DNA from: Clostridium cadaveris | Lineage (GTDB): Bacteria > Bacillota > Clostridia > Clostridiales > Clostridiaceae | Direction of reading: 5' to 3' | Length of the DNA: 64,000 nt | Assembly (NCBI RefSeq): GCF_020911725.1 | Contig: NZ_CP076620.1 | Coordinates: 2,803,001-2,867,000, forward strand | Shown here: positions 19,276 through 29,255 of the stretch, in pieces | Layout of the letters: the number at the start of each line of letters is the position of its first letter | How positions within the stretch are numbered: position 1 is the stretch's first letter | Notes under the pieces: model-generated | Databases searched by the model: none | Told to the model about the DNA's origin: nothing | Seen by the model: only the letters and a program-made list of their open reading frames with translations | Position numbers and translations under genes: made by a program

Positions 19276-20358
19276 TTAAAGTTCTTCTGTATTTCCCATA
19301 GACTTCATCTTTTCAGCCTGATCAGTTGTTATAAGGGCATCTATTATCTCATCTATATCTCCATTTAAGAAAGTTTCAAGCTTGTAAAGAGTAAGTCCTA
19401 TTCTGTGGTCTGTTACTCTTCCTTGAGGATAGTTATACGTTCTTATTCTTTCACTTCTATCACCAGTTCCAACCTGACTCTTTCTATCTTCTGCTATGCT
19501 TGCATTTCTTTCAGCTTCAGCCTTTTCATATAATCTAGCCTTTAATATTTTAAGGGCTTTTTCTTTATTCTTAAGCTGAGATTTTTCATCCTGACATGAT
19601 ACAACAAGTCCTGTTGGTAAGTGAGTCATTCTTATAGCTGAGTCTGTAGTATTTACGCACTGACCACCATTTCCAGATGCTCTAAATACATCTATTTTTA
19701 AATCACTTGGATTTACATCAATATCAACATCATCAACTTCTGGAAGCACTGCAACTGTAGCAGTAGATGTGTGAATTCTTCCACTTGATTCTGTGTCAGG
19801 TACTCTTTGCACTCTATGAACTCCGCTCTCATACTTTAATCTTGAATATGCTCCGTGTCCTTTTACCATGAATACAACTTCCTTGAAACCTCCGATATCT
19901 GTTTCATTGGCAGACATAAGCTCAACTTTCCATCTTCTATTTTCTGCATATCTTGTGTACATTCTAAAAAGATTAGCTGCAAATAATGCTGCTTCATCTC
20001 CACCTGCTCCACCTCTAATTTCTACGAATACGTTCTTGTCATCATTAGGGTCTTTAGGTAGTAAACGTACTTTTAGATCTTCTGCTAATCTTTCTTTGTC
20101 TGCAACGAGCTCTTTAAGTTCTTCCTGAGCCATCTCTTTAAGTTCTTTATCACTCTCAGTTTCTATTATCTCCTTGTTGAATTCTATGTCTTCCTCAGCT
20201 TTTTTGTATTCTTTAAATTTAGCTACAACTTCTTCCAAATCCGCATGTTCCTTACAAAGCTTCTGCCACTCTTTTTGATTTGCCATTACTGAAGGATCAC
20301 TTATTTTCATCGATAATTCATCGTACTTTGCTTCTATAAAATTAAGCTTATTTAACAT
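19276..20358 (-). CDS. prfA: Peptide chain release factor 1
   Basis: RF1 reads UAA and UAG stop codons and triggers peptide release. The product is 360 residues from the ATG at 20356-20358. The GGQ hydrolysis motif is in [17 protein letters not shown] near residue 230, and the tripeptide anticodon is PxT-type (here LPEVDDVDI preceded by STATVAV, the RF1 form). An alternative start four codons upstream is a GTG inside the ribosome site. It follows the DUF1385-prmC gene, whose PrmC half methylates the GGQ glutamine of this protein. Confidence 0.96.
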   Translation of the reverse strand: MLNKLNFIEAKYDELSMKISDPSVMANQKEWQKLCKEHADLEEVVAKFKEYKKAEEDIEFNKEIIETESDKELKEMAQEELKELVADKERLAEDLKVRLLPKDPNDDKNVFVEIRGGAGGDEAALFAANLFRMYTRYAENRRWKVELMSANETDIGGFKEVVFMVKGHGAYSRLKYESGVHRVQRVPDTESSGRIHTSTATVAVLPEVDDVDIDVNPSDLKIDVFRASGNGGQCVNTTDSAIRMTHLPTGLVVSCQDEKSQLKNKEKALKILKARLYEKAEAERNASIAEDRKSQVGTGDRSERIRTYNYPQGRVTDHRIGLTLYKLETFLNGDIDEIIDALITTDQAEKMKSMGNTEEL

Positions 20359-20419
20359 TCTCTTTATCACTCCGTAATCATATTTTCATAGTTTATTATT
20401 ATATCACAAAAGCTAATTC

Positions 20420-22192
20420 CTAATCAACACTAGATACTTTCACTCCTAATACAACTCTATCTTTTCCTGCTAAATCCTGTACTATCCTTACATTAACATA
20501 TCCGTTTTGATTCAATATAGCTTTAACATCTTCTCCTTGATCATGACCTATTTCGAAAATTATATATCCATTTTCCTCCAAAACATTCAATGCTTCTTTT
20601 GCAATCTCCCTATAAAAATCAAGGCCGTCAATTCCTCCATCTAAAGCTGTTTTAGGCTCATAATCTTTTACATCTTTCATAAGTTCATCTATATAATCAG
20701 CTTTTATATATGGTGGATTACTTACTAAGACTTGATACATCCTATTTTCTTTTATGACTTTTTCTAGAAGATCACTATGGATAAACGTGCACTTTTCTTT
20801 CAACTCAAGTTTTTCTATATTTATTTCTGTAACTTTTTTAGGTATCTCTTCTATATCTATAAGGTCCACTTTAACTTTATCTAGAATCTTGGCTAAAGAC
20901 AACCCTATAGCTCCCGAACCACAACATAAATCACAGATTTTAATTTTGTCACTTTCAATAGATTTTATAATATTTATTGCTTCTTCTACAAGTATTTCAG
21001 TATCGTTTCTTGGTATAAGTACACCTTTTTCAACATAAAAATCTATACCCATAAATTCAGTATGTCCTAATATATATTTCATAGGCATATTATCTTCTCT
21101 TTTCTGTAAAAGCTCTCTAAATTCTGCTTCCTGGTCCAAAGTCAGCTTTTCAGATCTATTAGTCATTATATAAATTCTATCTTTTCCTATTATTTTTTCC
21201 ATCATAAGCTGACCATCTAAAATATAAGTTTCGCTTACTCCCTTTAGTTTTTCATTAGATTCATTTAAAAGCTCACCAATTGTTTTTTCTATAGGTACCC
21301 CTTCAGCCGACTTTAAAGATGCTATAGCAACCTCTATTTGTTTATCATCAGGTTCCTTTGTAGTTAAAAGCTGTAATTTTAATCCAGGATACGCTACAAC
21401 TTTTCCTATAGCGCTATCGGAAGCCCCTAACCATTTTATGATTTCAAAAGTTAATCCTGAAACCACTGGTAAAAGTAAAAGTCTTGATATAATTCTTTCC
21501 GTCACACTTCCCCATCCAGTAAATGAAAAAAGTACTATACTTACAAGAACAACTAAAAACATAAAGTTAGTCCCACACCTAGGATGAAGCCTACCGAATT
21601 TCTTTACATTTTCTACTGTAAGTTCCAATCCATCCTCATAGCAAAATATAGTTTTATGCTCTGCTCCATGATATTGAAAAAGTCTATATATATCATCAAG
21701 TTTGCTTATAAGAACTATATACATCAGAAATAAAATAACCCTTATAATGCCCTCTATAAAATTAAGCCCTATGCTCGATATCCCCATACGTTTAAAAAAT
21801 TGAGCTATAATAGTTGGCACTATTATAAACAATCCTACGGAAAGCACACAAGATAAAATCGTAGTTATGCCCATTATTATATCGTCAGCTTTTCCTTTAA
21901 AAATTTTATTCATAAATTCGTAAGTCTTAGATGGTTCTTCATCATCTTCAAAAAAAGATGCTGAAAAATTTAATGTTTTAATTCCTATAACTAGTGAATC
22001 TATAAGAGCTAAAAAACCTCTTATTATAGGGAGTGAAAAAAACTTATTTCTTTTATTTAATGGCGTCTGTTTTTTTAAATCTATGGTTATTTCACCATTT
22101 GGTTTTCTAACTGCGGTAGCAATGCCTTTCTCACCACGCATCATAACGCCTTCTATTACAGCCTGACCTCCCACATTGCATTTTCTCTTCAT
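20420..22192 (-). CDS. prmC: Fusion of DUF1385 (YqhQ-like) membrane protein and PrmC release-factor methyltransferase
   Basis: One continuous 590-codon frame encodes two full-length proteins. Residues 1 to about 300 are a DUF1385 membrane protein (CNVGGQAVIEGVMMRG, several helices, FGRLHPRCGTNFMFLVVL). Residues about 305-590 are PrmC/HemK, the SAM-dependent N5-glutamine methyltransferase acting on RF1/RF2, with an N-terminal helical domain, PRNDTEILVE, the SAM loop DLCCGSGAIGLSLA and the catalytic NPPY in VSNPPYIKADYI. In most Firmicutes these are separate adjacent genes. No frameshift or internal start signal was seen at the junction near 21290. It lies upstream of prfA and downstream of tdk. 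Confidence 0.9.
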   Translation of the reverse strand: MKRKCNVGGQAVIEGVMMRGEKGIATAVRKPNGEITIDLKKQTPLNKRNKFFSLPIIRGFLALIDSLVIGIKTLNFSASFFEDDEEPSKTYEFMNKIFKGKADDIIMGITTILSCVLSVGLFIIVPTIIAQFFKRMGISSIGLNFIEGIIRVILFLMYIVLISKLDDIYRLFQYHGAEHKTIFCYEDGLELTVENVKKFGRLHPRCGTNFMFLVVLVSIVLFSFTGWGSVTERIISRLLLLPVVSGLTFEIIKWLGASDSAIGKVVAYPGLKLQLLTTKEPDDKQIEVAIASLKSAEGVPIEKTIGELLNESNEKLKGVSETYILDGQLMMEKIIGKDRIYIMTNRSEKLTLDQEAEFRELLQKREDNMPMKYILGHTEFMGIDFYVEKGVLIPRNDTEILVEEAINIIKSIESDKIKICDLCCGSGAIGLSLAKILDKVKVDLIDIEEIPKKVTEINIEKLELKEKCTFIHSDLLEKVIKENRMYQVLVSNPPYIKADYIDELMKDVKDYEPKTALDGGIDGLDFYREIAKEALNVLEENGYIIFEIGHDQGEDVKAILNQNGYVNVRIVQDLAGKDRVVLGVKVSSVD

Positions 22193-22215
22193 ATTTCCCC
22201 TACCTATCCTTATCT

Positions 22216-22806
22216 TTATTTTTCATATTCACCCTTTTGTTCAAAGTAGCATTTTCCACATAAAGATTCGTATTCCACATTGTCAGTCTTATCTATTGCA
22301 ACTTGTTCCCCTTCAAATACAAATCTGCCATTTATCTTTCTCCCGTTTAAAATAGCCTTTCTTCCACAGGCACAAATAGTTTTCATTTCTTCTAAACTAT
22401 GAGCTATAAGGAGTAACCGCTGACTTCCTTCAAATCCGTTCATTTGAAAATCTGTTCGTAATCCATAGCATATAACGGGCACATCTTTCATTACAGCAAT
22501 TTTAAATAACTCATCTACATGATGAGATTTTAAAAATTGAGCTTCATCAACCAATATGCAATGTATATCTTCACTACTTAATCTTTCTTCTAGCAGTTCA
22601 AATATATTTTGTTCTTTTTTTACTATAATATCAACTTTTCTATCAACTCCAAGTCTAGACAAAACTTTGTCTCCACCTTTTGTGTCTGTCTCTGACTTCA
22701 TTAGAATTATCTTCATTCCACGCTCTTCATAATTGTATGCTACCTGCATTAAACTGGTAGACTTTCCCGAATTCATCGCTCCATATCTAAAGTAAAGTTT
22801 AGCCAT
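22216..22806 (-). CDS. tdk: Thymidine kinase (type II)
   Basis: Phosphorylates thymidine and deoxyuridine with ATP. The 196-residue protein has the P-loop GAMNSGKSTSLMQ at residues 9-21, Walker B ILVDEAQFL with the catalytic Glu, and four zinc-binding cysteines in CACGRK and CGKCYF. Divergent from rpmE, 143 nt away. It begins a long same-strand run reaching to upp. Confidence 0.95.
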   Translation of the reverse strand: MAKLYFRYGAMNSGKSTSLMQVAYNYEERGMKIILMKSETDTKGGDKVLSRLGVDRKVDIIVKKEQNIFELLEERLSSEDIHCILVDEAQFLKSHHVDELFKIAVMKDVPVICYGLRTDFQMNGFEGSQRLLLIAHSLEEMKTICACGRKAILNGRKINGRFVFEGEQVAIDKTDNVEYESLCGKCYFEQKGEYEK

Positions 22807-22872
22807 CTTTTTTTCTCCTTTTCGCTTTACAGTATCCTTAAAGATTATACCATAAACTCATATCATTTTCTA

Positions 22873-22902
22873 TTGACTAAACTTTTAAATTTATGATATA
22901 AT
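22873..22902 (+). promoter_or_regulatory. rpmE promoter
   Basis: TTGACT (22873-22878) and TATAAT (22897-22902), 18-bp spacing, on the plus strand, with a leader of about 40 nt before the rpmE ATG. Confidence 0.75.
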
Positions 22903-22949
22903 CTAGTAGTTATAAGCGGGTATACCGCAACTTGAAAGAGGTGAACAAA

Positions 22950-23162
22950 ATGAGAGAAGGCATACATCCAGAATACCACAATGATGCAGTGGTTAAGTGC
23001 GCATGTGGAAATACTTTTACAACTGGTTCTGTTAAGAAGGAACTAAAAGTAGAAATATGCTCAAAGTGCCACCCATTCTTCACTGGCCGTCAAAAGATCG
23101 TTGACGTTGGCGGAAGAGTTGAAAGATTCAACAAGAAGTTCAACTTAAAGAATGAGGAATAG
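22950..23162 (+). CDS. rpmE: 50S ribosomal protein L31 (zinc-binding form)
   Basis: The 70-residue protein begins [23 protein letters not shown] and contains CACG and CSKC, the four zinc ligands of the C+ form of L31, so it is the zinc-replete paralogue. The ATG at 22950 follows AGAGGTG; a TTG six codons upstream is not supported. It is monocistronic, with a promoter at 22873-22902 and a terminator at 23219-23256. A plus-strand gene between minus-strand tdk and rho. Confidence 0.96.
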   Translation: MREGIHPEYHNDAVVKCACGNTFTTGSVKKELKVEICSKCHPFFTGRQKIVDVGGRVERFNKKFNLKNEE

Positions 23163-23218
23163 TACTTTTAAGGAAAGAACGTAATTTTTCCTTAGCTACT
23201 TAGATTCATAGAGCAATA

Positions 23219-23256
23219 AAAAAACCATGTCAAGCTAATCTTGTCATGGTTTTTTT
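23219..23256 (+). terminator. rpmE terminator
   Basis: ACCATGTCAAG and CTTGTCATGGT pair with one internal mismatch, followed by TTTTTTATTTTTT on the plus strand. The A-rich 5' side could also serve transcription coming from rho. Confidence 0.9.
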
Positions 23257-23287
23257 ATTTTTTGTAAATTTTTAAATTATAAAACAA

Positions 23288-23323
23288 GCAGTGAGATATT
23301 GAAATCATTCATTTTCTCACTGC
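23288..23323 (-). terminator. Hairpin downstream of rho
   Basis: GCAGTGAGA (23288-23296) and TCTCACTGC (23315-23323) form a 9-bp stem extended by A/T pairs, followed in the minus direction by TTGTTTTAT. A weak U-tract makes this a probable rather than certain terminator of rho. Confidence 0.55.
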
Positions 23324-23361
23324 AGATTCTATAATTTAAAAATTATCTCTCTAGAAATACT

Positions 23362-24786
23362 TTATTTTGAGAACATATCACTCTTTTTTATTATCTCTAC
23401 AAACTCATTATTGTTAGCTGTCTTTGATAAGTAATTTATAAGATTTTCAGTTACATCTTCTATGTTTCCATCTCTATACATTACTCTTCTAACTGCAAAA
23501 GAAGCATCTTTCTCATCATCAGTAAATAAAAGTTCTTCTTTTCTTGTTCCTGATTTGTATACATCAATAGCTGGGAATATTCTTCTCTCTTGAAGTTTTC
23601 TGTCCAAATGAACTTCCATATTTCCAGTACCTTTAAATTCTTCGAATATCATGTCATCCATACGACTTCCTGTTTCAACTAATGCAGTAGCTAGTATAGT
23701 AAGACTTCCGCCTTTTTCTATATTTCTTGCTGCCCCAAAGAATTTTTTAGGCATTATAAGAGCTCCTGGATCTAATCCTCCAGATAGAGTTCTTCCTGTT
23801 GGAGTTATTGTAAGATTGCAAGCTCTAGCAAGTCTTGTTAAACTATCTAAAAGTATAACTACATCATCACCATACTCAACAAGCCTCTTTGCTCTTTCTA
23901 AAACAAGTTGCGCAACTTTAGTATGATTCATAGGTTCCTCATCAAAGGTAGAATAAACAACTTCTCCTTGAATCGATCTTTGCATGTCTGTAACTTCTTC
24001 AGGTCTTTCATCTATTAAAAGCACTATCAGTTTTACATTCGGATAATTCTTAGATATGTTTTGAGCTACTTTTTTTAGTAAAGTAGTCTTTCCAGCTTTA
24101 GGTGGGGCTACTATGACACCTCTTTGTCCTTTACCAATAGGACATATTATATCCATTAGTCTTGAAGACAAGTCTTTTGAATCATCAGTTTCCAATCTTA
24201 ACCTTTCTTGCGGATAAATAGGGATAAGTTTTTCAAAAGGCGTTCTCATAACTGCCTTTTCTGGTCTTTCACCATTTACACTTTCAACATAAAGAAGAGC
24301 TTTAAATTTTTCTCCTTCTTTTGGAGTTCTCACTTTTCCTCTTACTTCATCACCTGTCCTAAGATTAAATCTTCTTATTTGAGAAGGAGAAACATACACA
24401 TCGTCACTCCCAGTAAGATAATTCTCGCATCTTAAGAATCCAAAACTATTATTTTCATTTATATCCAAGATTCCCGACACCGAGTCAGACTCATTTATCA
24501 TGTTTTTTAGTTTTTGTTTCTTATCATCTTGATTATCTATTGAACTCTTTACTGAGTTCTCGCTTCTTGTAGGAACTTCTTCATTACTTGATTTTGGAGT
24601 TATCTTTTCTTTTAGTACTACTCCATTTCTTTCTATAGAAACTGGATTAGCATTAGATGACTCTAAGCTTTTTATAGCCTCTATAAGCTCGGCTTTTTTT
24701 AGCTTGCTTATATTTTTTATATTATTGTCTTTAGCTATTTTACGAAGCTCAACCAAGGTCATGTCATCGTAATTATTATTAACCAA
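23362..24786 (-). CDS. rho: Transcription termination factor Rho
   Basis: Hexameric RNA helicase that terminates transcription. The 474-residue protein has an N-terminal Rho_N/SAP-like helical domain ([30 protein letters not shown]), a Ser/Asn/Lys-rich linker (about 50-100), the cold-shock-like RNA-binding domain ([25 protein letters not shown]), and the RecA-like ATPase with [20 protein letters not shown] and [14 protein letters not shown]. The hydrophilic insertion makes it longer than the E. coli protein (419), as usual in Clostridium. Confidence 0.96.
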   Translation of the reverse strand: MVNNNYDDMTLVELRKIAKDNNIKNISKLKKAELIEAIKSLESSNANPVSIERNGVVLKEKITPKSSNEEVPTRSENSVKSSIDNQDDKKQKLKNMINESDSVSGILDINENNSFGFLRCENYLTGSDDVYVSPSQIRRFNLRTGDEVRGKVRTPKEGEKFKALLYVESVNGERPEKAVMRTPFEKLIPIYPQERLRLETDDSKDLSSRLMDIICPIGKGQRGVIVAPPKAGKTTLLKKVAQNISKNYPNVKLIVLLIDERPEEVTDMQRSIQGEVVYSTFDEEPMNHTKVAQLVLERAKRLVEYGDDVVILLDSLTRLARACNLTITPTGRTLSGGLDPGALIMPKKFFGAARNIEKGGSLTILATALVETGSRMDDMIFEEFKGTGNMEVHLDRKLQERRIFPAIDVYKSGTRKEELLFTDDEKDASFAVRRVMYRDGNIEDVTENLINYLSKTANNNEFVEIIKKSDMFSK

Positions 24787-24973
24787 TACGGCACCTCCAA
24801 TTATGTATTCTTACAAAACCCATTTTAATATTTAGGTGGCACTAAAAATTATTATCATTAAAACAAATTCTTATACTAAATTTAGAAACTCATTTTAATT
24901 ATAATCATTATTGTAAATACTTCAAGGTGATTAAGAAATTTCCTTTATATTTTTCTAACTTATCTCATAGTTT

Positions 24974-26581
24974 TTATCTATTTGTTCTCTTCTTTGCATT
25001 TTTAATGAATCCTACAAATAGAGGATGTGGATTATTAGGTCTTGATTTCAATTCAGGATGAAATTGGCATCCAACAAACCAAGGATGATCTTTAATCTCT
25101 ATAATTTCAACAAGCCTGCCATCAGGGCTAGTTCCTGTTATGTTAAGACCACCTTGAACAATTTTCTCTCTATAATCATTATTGAACTCATATCTATGTC
25201 TATGTCTTTCTTTAATCATATCTTTTCCATAGACTTTAATAGCGTTACTATCATTTACTAATGCACAAGGATAAGCGCCCAATCTCATAGTGCCGCCTAC
25301 TTCTTCAATATTTTTTTGATCTGGAAGCAGATCTATTACAGGGTATTTAGTTGAAGAGGCTATTTCAGAACTGTTTGCTCCTTCATATCCCAATACATTT
25401 CTGGCAAATTCAATAACTGCACACTGCATACCAAGGCATATCCCTAAGAATGGAACTTTATTTTCTCTAGCCCATCTTATAGCTTCTATCTTTCCTTCAA
25501 TTCCTCTATCACCAAAACCACCTGGCACTAATATACCATCTGATTTTCCAAGAATATCTTTTACATTTTTATAATTTATATCTTCTGCATTTATCCAATT
25601 AATATTTACCTTAACGTTGTTAGCTAAACCACCATGATTCAATGCCTCTACTACAGATATATAAGCATCATGAAGCTCAACGTATTTTCCAACAAGAGCT
25701 ATATTAACTTCATCCTTTAATTTTTCAAATTCTTCTACCATTTTTATCCAATATTCATTATTTATATTTCTTGCCTCTAAATTTAGTTTATCACAAACTA
25801 AAGAGTCTAACCCTTCTCTTTGAAGAAGCAATGGAACTTCATATAAATTTTCTGCATCTAAATTTTGAACAACAGAGTTGCCATCAATATTACAGAATAA
25901 GCCTATCTTGCTCTTTAAATCGTCTGATAAAGGCTTTTCAGTTCTGCAAACTATGATATCAGGCTGAATACCTATACTCCTTAACTCTTTTACAGAGTGT
26001 TGTGTAGGTTTAGTTTTAAGTTCGCCTGCTTTATGAAGATATGGAACTAGCGTAACATGGATATAACATACATTTTCCTTTCCAGCTTCAAACTTAACTT
26101 GTCTTATAGCTTCAAGGAAAGGTTGAGATTCTATATCACCTACAGTTCCTCCTATTTCAGTTATGATAACATCAGCATCACTTTCTTCTGCCGCCTCATA
26201 TACCTTAGACTTTATTTCATTAGTTATATGAGGAATAACCTGAACAGTACCACCTAAATATTCACCTTTTCTCTCTTTAGATATTACAGACCAGTATACC
26301 TTACCTGTTGTTATATTACTATTTTTAGTTAAATTTTCATCAATAAATCTCTCATAATGTCCTAAATCCAAGTCTGTTTCCGCTCCATCATCAGTTACGA
26401 ACACCTCTCCATGCTGATATGGACTCATTGTTCCTGGATCTATATTTAAGTAAGGGTCAAATTTTTGAATAGATACCTTTAATCCTCTATCCTTCAAAAG
26501 CCTCCCTAAAGATGCTGCAGTAATACCCTTTCCAATGGATGAAACTACTCCACCTGTAACAAAAATATACTTAGTACTCAT
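24974..26581 (-). CDS. pyrG: CTP synthase
   Basis: Converts UTP to CTP using ATP and glutamine. The 535-residue protein has the N-terminal synthetase domain ([24 protein letters not shown]-loop; [25 protein letters not shown]) and a C-terminal class I glutamine amidotransferase with the nucleophile Cys in [17 protein letters not shown] and the His-Glu pair in [11 protein letters not shown]. It begins just after a short untranslated leader containing a hairpin (26617-26648). Confidence 0.97.
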   Translation of the reverse strand: MSTKYIFVTGGVVSSIGKGITAASLGRLLKDRGLKVSIQKFDPYLNIDPGTMSPYQHGEVFVTDDGAETDLDLGHYERFIDENLTKNSNITTGKVYWSVISKERKGEYLGGTVQVIPHITNEIKSKVYEAAEESDADVIITEIGGTVGDIESQPFLEAIRQVKFEAGKENVCYIHVTLVPYLHKAGELKTKPTQHSVKELRSIGIQPDIIVCRTEKPLSDDLKSKIGLFCNIDGNSVVQNLDAENLYEVPLLLQREGLDSLVCDKLNLEARNINNEYWIKMVEEFEKLKDEVNIALVGKYVELHDAYISVVEALNHGGLANNVKVNINWINAEDINYKNVKDILGKSDGILVPGGFGDRGIEGKIEAIRWARENKVPFLGICLGMQCAVIEFARNVLGYEGANSSEIASSTKYPVIDLLPDQKNIEEVGGTMRLGAYPCALVNDSNAIKVYGKDMIKERHRHRYEFNNDYREKIVQGGLNITGTSPDGRLVEIIEIKDHPWFVGCQFHPELKSRPNNPHPLFVGFIKNAKKRTNR

Positions 26582-26616
26582 ATACTCCTCCTAAATTCAT
26601 TTTTTTCTTGACAACG

Positions 26617-26648
26617 GAGGTAATATCTCATATAATAATAATTACCTC
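26617..26648 (-). promoter_or_regulatory. Hairpin in the pyrG leader
   Basis: GAGGTAAT and ATTACCTC (8-bp stem, 16-nt loop) lie about 35 nt before pyrG. No U-tract follows, so it does not match the C-responsive attenuator known for Bacillus pyrG. A regulatory role is uncertain. Confidence 0.35.
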
Positions 26649-26742
26649 TCTAATTATATATTTTTTTAAAACATAGATTATATGATACCACATTTTTTGT
26701 CGGTGCGATAGTCCTTTTTTTGATTTTTTAAAACATATTTTT

Positions 26743-27030
26743 TCACATCATATCTTGCAATTCTTTTTCTAGTCTAAAATATTTATCTCTAAATTCACTA
26801 TTTATAAAAAATTTTTCTTCTGCTTTCTTTATACTGTAATTGACAGATCTTTTGCTTTTAAAATTCATCATCTCATCTAAAGAATCACTATATCCATGTT
26901 TTTTTAGTATTAGGATAGTTAAGTATCTATACTCTCTGTCTTTTAAAATATTCATCATCTGCTCATTTGAAGTATGATTCTTATCACATATGAATTTTAT
27001 GATTTGCATCATTTTCTCCTCACTAAGCAC
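26743..27030 (-). CDS. Small protein resembling DnaA domain IV
   Basis: A 95-residue, highly charged helical protein with no secretion signal. The C-terminal half (FKSKRSVNYSIKKAEEKF, then NSEFRDKYFRLEKEL) aligns by eye with the DNA-binding domain IV of DnaA: a SL-x-E helix, a basic turn followed by a serine/threonine-valine recognition helix, then an acidic helix. The domain is not preceded by an AAA+ module, so it is not DnaA itself. The start is uncertain: GTG at 27030 has AAAGGGG upstream, while ATG at 27009 has GAGGAG 6 nt upstream. Function unknown; DNA binding is inferred only. Confidence 0.6.
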   Translation of the reverse strand: MLSEEKMMQIIKFICDKNHTSNEQMMNILKDREYRYLTILILKKHGYSDSLDEMMNFKSKRSVNYSIKKAEEKFFINSEFRDKYFRLEKELQDMM

Positions 27031-27150
27031 TTTTTACAACCCCTTTCTATTCTTATCTAAGAATATGTCCCTATTTGTATTTTTTAATCATTCTTATTAT
27101 ATTAATTCACTAGTTATAGGCAGATTTAACATATAAATAAATTTAATAAT

Positions 27151-27192
27151 AAAAAATGTTCGTAAAGATACATTTATCTACGAACATTTTTT
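27151..27192 (-). terminator. Intrinsic terminator
   Basis: Perfect 14-bp arms AAAAAATGTTCGTA (27151-27164) and TACGAACATTTTTT (27179-27192), with T-tracts in both directions. It lies 32 nt past the stop of the small frame at 27225-27365. Confidence 0.85.
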
Positions 27193-27224
27193 ATAAAATA
27201 TTATATTAAAATTGGTTCTATATA

Positions 27225-27365
27225 TTATTTCGCTAAATTATTTTCAGATATCATAAATGAGAGTATTAAATTTCCTATACCTAATACACCTGCTGCGCTT
27301 CCAAATCCTATGCATATTCCTGATATTAAGTTATGGTCTTCTCCTTTAAAAACTCCTAATGCCAA
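27225..27365 (-). CDS. Possible 46-residue hydrophobic peptide, or gene remnant
   Basis: From a TTG at 27363-27365 a 46-residue frame reads LALGVFKGEDHNLISGICIG and continues with GXXXG-like glycines and one hydrophobic helix (about residues 13-39), ending ENNLAK. There is no ATG and no good ribosome site for the TTG. In favour: it fills a 190-nt space bracketed by intrinsic terminators (27383-27417 and 27151-27192) on the same strand, and the composition is protein-like. It could be a small membrane peptide or the remains of a longer gene. Confidence 0.35.
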   Translation of the reverse strand: MALGVFKGEDHNLISGICIGFGSAAGVLGIGNLILSFMISENNLAK

Positions 27366-27382
27366 AATTATTTCTTTAATAT

Positions 27383-27417
27383 AAAAGACAGACGAAATCA
27401 AATCGCCTGTCTTTTTT
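27383..27417 (-). terminator. Terminator of the DUF1934 gene
   Basis: AAAGACAGGCGA and TCGTCTGTCTTT pair (one G-U), with T-rich sequence after the 3' arm in the minus direction. It begins immediately after the stop codon at 27418. Confidence 0.88.
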
Positions 27418-27828
27418 CTATGCTTTTATTTCTACATCCAATATTGTTTTATATGGTTTCTGACCAGATAGTGCTATGTCGTAATCTACCTTAATCTTAC
27501 CTCCATTATCATTTATTTTTATAATAGTATCATTTGTTTTCACTCTTAGTTCGAGAGTTCCATAAGGAGTATCATAAAGGCTTACATTGTTATTTCCTTT
27601 TTGGAATTCCAATTCTGCTATAGTGCTTCCTTTCCTTTGAAGAATAAGCTTTTCATCAAAGATTTTTAAGTATGTTGTAGTTCCTTCCATTCCTGAAAGT
27701 TCAGTTTCCTCATAAGATACTAGAAATCCATATTCGGTCTTTTCAAATTCTCCTGTGCTGACAACCTCTATTCCTTCATCATCGATGCTTTGTTTACTCT
27801 TTATGTATACCACAGCTTTTTTCTTCAT
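27418..27828 (-). CDS. DUF1934 (YwiB-like) beta-barrel protein
   Basis: 136 residues from the ATG at 27826-27828 (AAGGA 8 nt upstream); the longer reading to 27891 lacks a ribosome site. The protein is an alternating pattern of beta strands (AVVYIKSKQSI, YGFLVSYEETEL, TTTYLKIFDEKLILQRKG, IKVDYDIAL) typical of the lipocalin-like DUF1934 fold. Cytoplasmic, function unknown; in Bacillus the relative ywiB sits near argS. It is flanked by a terminator downstream and the divergent glycosyltransferase upstream. Confidence 0.72.
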   Translation of the reverse strand: MKKKAVVYIKSKQSIDDEGIEVVSTGEFEKTEYGFLVSYEETELSGMEGTTTYLKIFDEKLILQRKGSTIAELEFQKGNNNVSLYDTPYGTLELRVKTNDTIIKINDNGGKIKVDYDIALSGQKPYKTILDVEIKA

Positions 27829-28067
27829 TTCGCCATTCCTTTCTATAGGTGTACTATATAAAATTTTAGAATAACTTCTCTTAAGTTGCAATAGTACTAA
27901 TCTAAATATATTTTTAAACTCTTTTTACAAATATAAGTTATTTTTAAGATTTTTTTTAGTTTTTTCTAATACATTCTTAACAATCATATACTATAATGGT
28001 ATTTGTTACTATAATATTAAATTATTTTAACTTATTTATTAATATTTTGAAAGGTATTGGTACGATA

Positions 28068-29198
28068 ATGAATGTTCTAATATTTTCTATATCAGCAGGC
28101 GGGGGACATATGCACGCAGCGTTCTCTTTAAAATCTTATATAAAATTAGATGATCCAAAGTCTAATGTTGAGATAATAGATACTTTCAACTATATAAATC
28201 CTATATTAGATAAGCTAATAATCGGCACTTATTTGAAAAGTTTAAAAATCTCTCCAGCTTCTTTTGGCTTTTTATATAGACATACTGAAAATACTGAACT
28301 ACTTTATTCCATATCAAGTAGACTTGTAAATTTTATATCACCAAAACTACTTTCTTTAATTTATAATTTTAATCCAGATGTCATAATATCTACTCATCCT
28401 TTTTCTAATGACATGCTTTCTTCACTAAAAGTAAATGGAAAGATTTCATGTCCTATAATATCAATATTGACAGACTATTCGCCTCATAAATTTTGGATTC
28501 ATCCCAATATAGATGGATATGTTGTGTCAAGTAAAGAGATGAAGATTGAAATGATAAAAAGAAAAGTTCCTGCTTCACTGGTTTATGACTTTGGAATTCC
28601 TGTATCACCTAAATTTTTAATTCCTTACCCTAAAGCCGAAACCTTGAAATCCATTGGTCTCTCTCCAAATAAAATTACTATTTTGATAATGGGTGGGAGT
28701 CTTGGTATAGGTAATATTTTAAAGGTTTATGATGAACTTCTTTTAATAAATTTTGATTTTCAGATTATCGTTATAACAGGTAGTAACGAAAAATTAAAGT
28801 CCGCCTTAACTGAAAGATCTAAATTTGCTTCAAAAAAGACTTTTATCCTTGGTTATACTGATGAAGTAAACAAATATATGAGATGTTCAGACTTGCTTAT
28901 ATCTAAGCCTGGAGGACTAACAGTTTCTGAAGCTCTGATTTGTCATGTACCTCTTTTTCTTATCTCACCTATACCAGGACAAGAGGAAAAAAATGCTGAA
29001 TTTTTAATAAAACATAAGCTTGCTTTTCAAGTCAATGATGATATGAGTTGTAGCAAAAAAATAAGCTATATTTTAATGAATCCTGAGCTTTTAAGTTCAA
29101 TGAAAGATAGATATGCAAATTTTGCAAAACCTTTCTCTGGAAACAACATTATAGATTTAATGAAAAGCTGTCTGACATCAAATAAGGGTATATTATAA
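28068..29198 (+). CDS. Glycosyltransferase family 28, MGDG-synthase/UgtP-like
   Basis: Predicted to transfer a hexose or GlcNAc from a UDP-sugar to diacylglycerol or a similar lipid. From the ATG at 28068 the product is 376 residues. It begins MNVLIFSISAGGGHMHAAFSL, the MGDG-synthase N-terminal motif, and has STHPFS, ILTDYSPHKFWIHPNIDGY, a Rossmann start LIMGGSLGIGN, and the nucleotide-sugar signature SKPGGLTVSEAL. An upstream in-frame ATG (27996) is not supported by conservation. The lipid acceptor is unknown, and a peptidoglycan MurG role is less likely given these motifs. It converges with spoIIR. Confidence 0.85.
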   Translation: MNVLIFSISAGGGHMHAAFSLKSYIKLDDPKSNVEIIDTFNYINPILDKLIIGTYLKSLKISPASFGFLYRHTENTELLYSISSRLVNFISPKLLSLIYNFNPDVIISTHPFSNDMLSSLKVNGKISCPIISILTDYSPHKFWIHPNIDGYVVSSKEMKIEMIKRKVPASLVYDFGIPVSPKFLIPYPKAETLKSIGLSPNKITILIMGGSLGIGNILKVYDELLLINFDFQIIVITGSNEKLKSALTERSKFASKKTFILGYTDEVNKYMRCSDLLISKPGGLTVSEALICHVPLFLISPIPGQEEKNAEFLIKHKLAFQVNDDMSCSKKISYILMNPELLSSMKDRYANFAKPFSGNNIIDLMKSCLTSNKGIL

Positions 29199-29226
29199 AA
29201 TGCTTGAGTCATTTTATAATATACCC
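29186..29226. terminator. Bidirectional terminator between the GT28 gene and spoIIR
   Basis: 17-bp perfect arms (29186-29202 and 29210-29226), loop 7 nt. The left arm includes the last glycosyltransferase codons and its TAA stop. Confidence 0.88.
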
Positions 29227-29255
29227 TATTCTACTTTTATTTTCTTCAATTCACA

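Noticed and set aside
26582-26742. pyrG attenuator like that of Bacillus
   Set aside because: The hairpin has no U-tract and no G-run at a likely transcription start was found.
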